From Chara braunii (taxonomy: Eukaryota; Streptophyta; Charophyceae; Charales; Characeae): a stretch of 64,000 nucleotides of DNA. A model generated the notes under the pieces. That model saw only the letters and a program-made list of their open reading frames with translations, searched no databases and was not told the DNA's origin. Position numbers and translations under genes: made by a program. Where the stretch lies: assembly GCA_003427395.1 (NCBI GenBank), contig BFEA01000020.1, positions 411,466 through 475,465 of the forward strand, given 5' to 3'. Positions 37,401-47,182 of the stretch are shown here, in pieces. Every line of letters begins with the position of its first letter. Positions within the stretch are counted from its first letter, which is position 1.

Positions 37401-40400
37401 CATCAACCAAGGGCGGCACAAGGTGGAGATGCTTCGAATTTTCGCTAGCCGCCGGGCCAGGCCCACGCTGATGGGAGTGGGCAGCCCTGGGTCAAGCTGG
37501 GTGGCGACATTGTCACACCGATCAATTCCATTTCTTTTACGTTTCGTTTTCTTTTCATTTTTTATTTCGCCCTTTCCTTCCTAGTTTCAACCAAGTGCTT
37601 TCTCTTTGTGGCTTTCTTGTTTCCTTTTCTGTAGGGTGAAGGTTTCCCACATCTCTGTGGTGCAGCGAAATGCCCAAACAGCACTTGGCTCACTTAGAGC
37701 AGGCTCGCAATGCAGAGCCAGCAAGAGAGTAGTGATATTAGGGTCCAGCGTAATCTTGGCGACAAATATGACAGGGACGCTATGGATGGTATGGTTGATA
37801 ACAGGGCAACTCATAGACAGCTCTCAATGAACCAGTCACCATGATCGCTGGCATGAACCATACCTTGAAAGCATGGCCTGACAAATGGCGCACCAGTTGC
37901 AGGCAAGAACAAGCAGGGGTGAATTATCACGGGTGAGCATACATGCACTGTACCATCAGGGAGAAAGAAAAGAAAAAAAACTCACCAACCCAGTACCTCT
38001 CCCAAGAGCAAACGGAAGACTAAAACAAGAGTCTACTACCCAATGCAGTACAGACTCACGAACATCATCAGAGTGCCAGTGAGTGCAAAATAGAGAGACT
38101 GAGAGAGAAAGGGATTGAAGGAGGGAGTATCAAACATAGAGGGTGCTCTCCCATGACATACATGAGCAAGGACAAGGAGGGAAAAAATGAAGACAAGGAT
38201 GAACGAGGGAGAAATATATCCCAGATATCCCAGAATTCTAACGTGATGTCCCTCTCATGCTCACTCAGCTTTTGTCTCTGACACATTGTTCAATGTCCGA
38301 TGTCGGAGAGGGCCGAGAGTGCGTCAAGGGACCCACTTTGGCATGCACCGAGATACATCCACAGAACGAGAAAAGACGTGAAAGTGTGCCCTTCCTAAAA
38401 ACCATCATAAGGGTGGCATAAACCAAGGGAAAAAAGAAGAAAACAGGCAGCAGCAAAATAATGTTGTCAATGAACTTCGGCGTGGAAGCAAGAAAAAGAG
38501 ACAGAGGACCCATCACAGGGGAAGAACAACCCAAGAAAGCCGCAAATGAAAAGAAACAGAAACAACAGCGCAAAACAAAGCGTGAATGAATCTGCTACGG
38601 GATAGCCAGTCAAGTCCACAGACAAACAGAAGCAAAGAGGAAGAGAGAGGACTGGTTTCTCACGGCCGTCCGATGGTGTCACCAGCACATCCATATAAGA
38701 CCGTTATGCAAGAACTATTGGGGGAGAGAACCGCATCACAAGGGAGGCACACCCCAAAAAAGGAAGGAAATAAAAGAAAAGGTGCCAAGGAATACATCCA
38801 CAGACAATGTGGGGTAGATGGCGCTGGGAGGATCGAAGATACATTTTATAGTCAAAATAGGTACATAGAGAGTAAATGACATGGGGCCTAGGTAAGAGGA
38901 AGGTACAGTGAGCGATGGCAAGGTAGCCCAAACAGGTTAAGACAGGTAGCATGATAGCTGGACAAAGGCAGATTAAGTTGGAAGTGACGATACAATAGTC
39001 TGTGGAGCTTGATAGGCGGCCTGAGGAACAGCAGGGGACGCTCCTCCCTGGGCCCCATCTCTCTGAGGGTCCCCCCTGCTCCTTCATTGGGTGCGCTGCT
39101 AGGAAGCCTCCCGACTAGCAGGGTGGCCCCCAGAGAAAGACCATGGTTTGGGGGCGTGGGTCCCCTTTAGCAGGTCCCCCCTTGGTAGACGATCAATGCC
39201 ACAAGGGTTGGGCTGTTCCCCTTTTCTGATTTGATCGCCTCCCTTTCTTTGGATGTACAAACATGCTTCCTGGTGACAAGTAACCGTAGAAGGGGGGCTT
39301 TGCGTTGGTAAAAAAAAGGAAAAGGAATACATCCACAGAAAAACAATCAGCAAAGAGGGAGAGAGAGAGAGAGAGGGCCGTTTTCCTATGACCTTTTAGC
39401 CAGCCATAAAAAGCTGTTTCCTCTCTCTCTCTCCCTCTCTCTCTCTTTCTCCAAAAAATCCATTTCGTATGAATGCCCATGACTGGACATAACAATAGCC
39501 CCATTCGTCTACTAAATCATTCCTGTGAACGTCTCTTTTCGTTTCTTCTTTTCAATACCTCCCCACCCCCCATCTCTTCTCTTCGCCCCATATCTTATGT
39601 GGCACCATCATTTCTGACTACACAGGAGTCTTGACCCTGGATCATGCAACATATATGGGTGACGTTCACCAGCAGATCAGCATCATCCTTCTTCTTCCTC
39701 TTTCCCCTTCCTCTTTTCTTGTTCTGACATTTCTTTCGCCTGTTTCTTCATTTTGCTTTCAGTTTTTAAATAAACCTTCTTATTCATCTTTTCTGATGCT
39801 TGTTGTTCACATCCAGTTTCTTACATTAGTGGGTGATTTGGATAGCACCCGCAGCCCAATAGTTGATTCCTAAATAGAAGGATCAATTCTCCATTTTGGC
39901 ATGCAATCATCAGGGCTTGGAAGAAAGTCCTGTCAACAGGGTGGACAGAGCCAGTCACAAAATCGGAAGTTCTGCTGCAACCCCTATTCGAGAACCCGAA
40001 GATCACCAACGCTGACACTTCTTCAGGCAGCTTCGGTCGGTCATGGATAGAAAAAGGGGTGCTCAGAATTGAAGATTTGTGGGATGATCTCATCGGTGAT
40101 TGGAAACAAGACTCCGCTCTTAGAACAGCATTGGGGCAGGTTAGACAGCTACAGATGAAAAAACTCTCTTATTGCTGCGATACCAAGGGAATGCAAAGAT
40201 CTGTTCTTCTCAGAGACCCTAGACCTCCCTGGTACGTGGTATACCTCAGAGCCTACCTCCCTCTCAATCTGGCGTCTTACCGAACATCTGCCCGATGGCA
40301 AACGCGTCTTTCAGGCCTTCTCAAACTCTGCTCAAAGATGAAGATAACTCGCAACCTCAACTGGGTCTTCCTCTCTCTCAAGTCCGAGTTCTTCTGTCTG

Positions 40401-42741
40401 CAGTGGGGGAATCTGAACCACAATACAATGTATTCGGTCTAGGGCAATCTATCCTCCAGTTGAAACTGGATCCTTGTCAATGGGAATGGACCGTTTCGGG
40501 TCACAGTGGCAATTACAATAATCTTAAGGAGTACTCGTTGAAATTGGGATATTCGTTACTGAAACCGCTAAAATGCCCCTTGGTCACAGCTAGATCTTGT
40601 TGGCTGCAACTGCTAGAGATGGACCTGGAGATGGATCCGGCTCGGATTGATTCTGCACTATGTTCATGCTGGGAGCAGCTGAAACTCATCCCGTGTCAAA
40701 GACAAGCCTCCATATTGTGGCTAGCTTCCATGGTTGCTACGCCCACAGCTGTTTGGCTGGCACAAAAGGGTATGATGGTGGACCTCAAGTGCTGTCGATG
40801 CAATTGGGCGTTTGAATCCACAGTTCATTTGTGGTGGGACTGCCCCACCTCTGACAAAATTTGGAAATGGTGGATTACCCACTGGGCTCGAATCTCAGGT
40901 CCGGCCTTCCCATGGAATAAAGAATGGACTCTGCTGGGAGGCATCCCAGAGAACTGCAACAGACAATCTGGATGGGGCTACGTGGCTCAGGTAATACGCC
41001 CCATTATCTTCTCAGTCATCTGGCAGTTTCAGAATGATCGGTTGTTCAATAACAAAGAGTGGTCGAATAAGCAAATCAGAGGTACCTTTTCTCTCCTGTC
41101 GTGCAGCTCCATCCAAGCTGACTGGAGACGCGAAGTGTCAAGAGCAAAATCCCCACACCATGGCATCCAATGGTTTAGGTCTACCTGGTGCCTTGGCAAC
41201 TCACTGGCAACAATCAATACTGAGTGCCGACTACAGTTAGATTCATGGGTTCTGATATGAGAAGGAGGTTTACCAACCTTGGACTGCTCGGTTGCTCGTT
41301 TGGTCGCAGGAGACAGGCAGAGGGTAGTCAGTGGAAGGAGCGTCAACCGTACTAAGGGATCTCTCTCCACCGTTTGTAGGTGGACAAGTAGGTATATAGG
41401 CTGTAGCTTTAACTTGGTCAACTTTGCATTTTTTTTGGCTCTGTACTTGAAGCTAGGAATAGTAATTAAGTAGGAGGGTGGGGTTCCCTGGTTTTCTTTG
41501 GTATTAATTAGGTTAGGGAAAAGGGTTGGATAGTCTTTTTGTGTACAGGGACTCTTGGTTTGTTTTTGCATTGGTGTGTGTGGCTTTCAGGCCTTGCGGA
41601 CTCCTTTGTTTCCAGGGTTCGGCTTTCCGTCAGGGCAGCGGTCTTGCATTGGCCATTTCTGCCACTGGACTTTTTCCCAACGCCTGAACCTAAGCTGAGT
41701 AATGGTCCCAGTATTTGTTTTCCGGGTTGTTTGTGGAGGGATTCCCGGCCTCCCCTTTTTTCCATATAATGAAAGTGCTTTCCGTGAAAAAAAAAAAAAA
41801 AAAAAAAAAAAAAGTTGATTCCTGACATCAGTGGGTGATTTGTTTTGCTTTCGCTAATCCCTTGTAACCTGCGCGTACTGAGGTGTACCTGCGGGGGTCA
41901 GGACGCAAACGGAACAAACACCGAAGCTACCTGTGCTTCACCAACAGAGAAGGCAAAAGACAACACCCTCCTTGTGACAGCCTACGATACGCATATACCT
42001 GCATCTCATGTTCCGATGGCATAGGTTGCAGTGGATTGCTCTTCGCCGCAGTTCCCCCATTCGCCCATCCTCCCTCATTCCGATCCTTGTGAGAGGACAG
42101 GAGCTCTGCCAGAGCACTCTCAGGGCCTTGGTCTTCCTGCGGCCACCATACCAACCAAGGTACCAAAAAGCCAATCACTCTTCGAATCTCACATATCAAC
42201 AAGCCAGTTTCACTAAATTGCATTGAACGCACCCGTCCTGCTCTAAAGGAGATACTTACGAGGACGAAGTTGGCAAAACCACTTCCTCCAACAGCTAGAT
42301 GACCCACCCGCCTTCCAACCTTTCCTCCTTTGCACAAGGAGAGTTGCCTGCCCTTTCCTTCCTTTTCACCTGCAATCGTTTACTTGGCACCTTCCAACAG
42401 GATGATTTGTCGGCACATTGAGTGTCAGAAACAATCTTGTCTTCTAACCACCGCTGAAGAACGCCACTCACAAGGACATCAGCTACAACAGATGACGGAT
42501 AAATCTCCTGGTCTACAAGAAGCATCAAATTCGTTCTCAGAAAAAATCAGTTCCACATGTCGGAGCAAGGCACTCCACCATACTCAAGACTCCATAGAAA
42601 GAGGTGCGGGAGATATGACCATAAACAAAGAATTCATGAGCTCCAACTACCCCCCNNNNNNNNNNNNNNNNNNNNNNNNNNNNNNNNNNNNNNNNNNNNN
42701 NNNNNNNNNNNNNNNNNNNNNNNNNNNNNNNNNNNNNNNNN

Positions 42742-42833
<92 letters not shown>

Positions 42834-43902
42834 GCATATATGTGTCCCAGAACACGCTCCAGGTGAGGAAGGAAAATATCTGCCAACTTGTAAAATTGCC
42901 CGCCACCTGCACAACATTCTTTTCAATCAATGCAGCGATTACCTTATCACAGCTCGATTCACCATTAACAACCGTGGCGATTACCTTCCTCCTCCTCCGC
43001 TGAGCTCATCATCATCATTATCATCAGGCAATACAAGAGCATGCAACTGTTGTGTTGCCCATATAACTGCCCCTCCTCTCCATCCCCCCACATACATTCA
43101 TCAGACGATTGCAATCTTCACCCACCGCAAACGAACTTCCCTTACCTGTGAGGCCCCCGTACCAGTAACACCAACCGATCGCAGCCTGCCATAATGCTGG
43201 CAGGCAACTTTCAGCAGTCCCCATAGCATCCGCAGTGACTCTGGATTTCGGCATTCAGGCTCCTCCACGTGGCATTTGCTTGCTCTCTCGTCTATCCACT
43301 TCAGCAAATCCTTTTGAGATACGTTTCCCCCACCGACTAACGGCCCAGCCAGAGCATTACCGCTTAACCATGCAAAGTGCAACCTCCCGTTACCTCCCAT
43401 GCTGTCACCATCTTCCCCAGACGAGCACACCACCTGATTCAAACTGTAGATAGAAATTGGACCGTGAGCTGAAATTGTACCCCCAGACTACCACGAACAC
43501 AGCAGATCAAGAACAAAGCAAACAGGCATCAACCACACACAACCACACAAGGAAACAACATGCCATTATTGAAAGGGCAGGTGGAGCAACCATCCAACGA
43601 CAAACGCAAGCACAAACATTAACAAAAGCAGACGTGAAGAAACGGGCAATTCCAAAAGGGAGTTCTTCTCAAGGCCACGTTCTTCTATTGAGAAACAAAG
43701 GAAAAGGCTCGAAAGCGATGACCGACGGGCAATACCGCTCGGCAGTTTAACATCTGATCCTAAGGGGAAAGAAAAAATAACGACAGGCGTCGGTACCACC
43801 ACGACTTGCTCGGCTTTTGGTAAGCCGCGATCGAGACAGGCATAAACGAATTCCGCCCTGAAAATGCCGCGATTAAAGCTGTATCAGTTCTAATCGACAT
43901 GG

Positions 43903-43997
<95 letters not shown>

Positions 43998-44042
43998 TCT
44001 ATGCAAAGCTCATTTCCCACGGGGGGATCAGAGTGCCCTAAC

Positions 44043-44121
<79 letters not shown>

Positions 44122-47100
44122 TGTGTATAGACTCACGCACAGCTCATTTCCCACGGGTGCATGAACCTGCCCTAACCGTTCTCACAGCAGGAAGACCACA
44201 AGATGAATCATTCTTCTTCTCTATCTTTATTCTCTTATAACCTCATTGCGACAATCATCACGATTAACCGGTCAACACATTGACTATAGATCGATTGACA
44301 GATCGACTCATCAACAAAGTGATATTAAGCGGTGAGTTGCTCTCCAACTCAATAATCATTTCACCCACTAGGTGATGGACCACCTACCTCTCCTCCCATG
44401 CATGCATACTCTAATCCTACCTCTCTATCTGCTGCCCATCTATCTGTCTACCTAGTCATTTATACGGCTCTACTTACGCTCTATTTCCTTCCATCATCCC
44501 TCCATCCCTGCTATCCAGTGGTTAATGATCTATCTAGATTATCTACCTGTATGTGTGCCTACAAATACCTGCAGGCGTCCCCCATTCGTCTACCGATTTC
44601 GTCCAGCAGAGGAAGAAGAAGCCAGTCTCGTACGCGTTGTCTTCAGCGCCTCTTCGGGATCCTCCTCGCATCCAATAGCCCCCGAGGCGGGCACACAAAA
44701 TATAGAGAGAGAATGCCGGTGCCGAGGACTGAGGAGTGCAGGAGAGCGACAATGGTGGGCAGCGTCAGACGGGGCACGCGCGTGAGAGGACTGGAGAAAG
44801 TGCTCGGAACCGACTCAGGAGACCAGGGAGAGAGATTCATTTTGTTGCCCACATTCATTCGTTGATTGTATCGCTTCATTACTCAAAGTCGGCCCCTCGG
44901 ATTTCCCTCTCTGCTCCCGTCACCAGAAGAGTAAAGGATTCGACTTTTACCAAACTTAGGGAATACTCACGCTAGAACTTTCCCTCTGACTGCAATCACG
45001 GCCAGACCTGGATGAACCTGACTGCAATCATGGCCAGACGTGGATGAACCTGACTGCAATCACGTGCAGAGCTTAGTGGAAAAAGTCCTGGTGTGTGAGT
45101 ATGCCCTCATCTGTTATCTGCCTTGCAGAATGCCCAAGTTCTTTGAGTGTCTTTAGAGTCTCCTAGTACTCGACTAGCAGTCACAAAACGCGTTACTACC
45201 GTCGTCACCCGAATAGAACGTGCAGTCATTACCGCTGTATCTAGACTCAAAGATGCCTCGAATACAGCTATAATGACCGGGCGTTCTATGCGGAGGAAGA
45301 TGGTCGTACTAGGCTAGTAGGCATAAAAGGTGTCGTCAAGTCCCTGACCGCTGAGGCATAAGGGAGAGATGCGTCGAGCGCAAGAGAGAGAAGACCATAC
45401 GAGAGGGCCAACCGCTAGGAAGAGAACAGAGGGCAAAGAGGGTCCGTGGCGAAGAAAGGTGTTTCCCAGCAACGACAGCACGGGAGAGGCTGTTGGAGAG
45501 CGTGGCGAGAGAGTCGGGAAAGCATGTAAGAGATGCTGCGAAACATAGATAGAGTAGAAGAGGGGGTCGGAGAGGGCGTGGGAGGGTGAGAATAGGGAGG
45601 GGGAAGGGTAAAGCGCTCGGTGGAAGATCGCTCAAGTGAGGTGGCCCTGCACAGCGCGCCAAGGAGAAAGCTCGACTGAGAGAGAGAGCGCGCAGAATCG
45701 TGCGCCAAGAGGCCCTGAAGCACGCACGCGGGAAAGGAAGACACGTTTCAACCAAAAAAAACTTCCGCTCCAAACGAAAACCATTCCGCAAACGAACTTT
45801 ATGTTCCGTCCAGAAGCAACCTTCCAATCTTTTAGGTCATTATGTAGTATTCTGTCCAGATGCAACGCACAAAGCCCCCACGGGAAGTATTTCGTCCATT
45901 GATACATCCTCAGGGGAAAGTGACACCGGAGGTGGAAAACATCGAGTCCACGTGGTTTTGCATCCATTATGTAGTATAATGTCCAGATGCAACGCACAAA
46001 GCCCCCACGTGGAGGGTCGACGACGGTACGCCCTCTTTAAGGACACCTTTGAACGTGGTTTTTGAAACCTATTCCGACCGCCTTGACGAATTTTTAGCCC
46101 TCGCCTCCTCCAACTGATCACAGACAGACACCAAAGTCGTCTGTACCTTTGACGGAGTTTTCGCCCTCGCCTCCTCTCCCGTACCGCTTTGACGAATTTT
46201 TAGCCCATTCCATCACGTGCACTGCCGTCTACAAACTACCGTCTCCACCCGAATAGAACGTACCGTCATTATTGCCGTGTAGACTGACAGTTCGCCCACG
46301 TGCAGCCACATTTAATGACCGTACGTACGTTCTATTCGGGTGAGGACGGTACTGATGATGCCGGCAGGAAAGTTACCGCCACTGTTAAAAGAGGGTGGTG
46401 CTTAGTCAATAGTACCCGTTCGTGCTGCTACTGTGATGGATGCCATGTGGACGGCGGGATGGTCTCCATGGACGAACCCAGTGCAGTGGACAAGGGCAAA
46501 CCACACCCCTAGTCAACAGTATCCGTTCGTGCTGCTACTGTGATGGATGCCATGTGGACGGGGTGTCAAAAACCGACCCATAGCTCTTTTGTTTGCTGTT
46601 GATAATCGGAAACTAGCGACGTACATATGCCATGATCGAGTTCATATTCATTGGAAAAAAATAAAAAAAAGGAAAAAACGCACGCAACGAAGGATCAATC
46701 AAATAGGCAAAAACCACAGTAACTTCGTCATGTCGCACGCCTCAGACTTACTGTAATAAGTCGTAACACGACCAATCCGGCCATCCATTCTTTCCTACCT
46801 TCTCCCGAATACAACGTGCAGTCATTATTGCTGTATTTAGACTGAAAATGGCTCCAAATACAGCTATGATGGAGTAGGTAGCTCTCTACCAGTACGACCA
46901 CCGCCCGTTCACACCGCACCCATTCATAACGGTACAGCATTACTATTTTCTAACATTAATTAATTACAGCAATTGATGCTAACAATCCTTGATCACAGGC
47001 AGGCTTGTGTACAGGCATATCTGGCCCAATCACATGCACGTATATACGATAACAGGCCACTCCCCTGACAAAGACTCTCTGCTGTTCTGGATGATGATAT

Positions 47101-47151
47101 GCACAATGAGAAAACAATACAGTAATAGGCCGCTTCCCTGGACGGCCCTGC

Positions 47152-47182
<31 letters not shown>

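Noticed and set aside
42295-42528. 78-codon minus frame near a strong GTAAGTAT donor in SEC16 intron 2
   Set aside because: The sequence does not match SEC16, and exon 2 already joins exon 3 in phase without it.
44388-44410. Possible 23-nt micro-exon between AG and GTAGGT in intron 1
   Set aside because: The length fits the missing phase, but the encoded residues do not resemble the expected hydrophobic segment; chance occurrence is likely.
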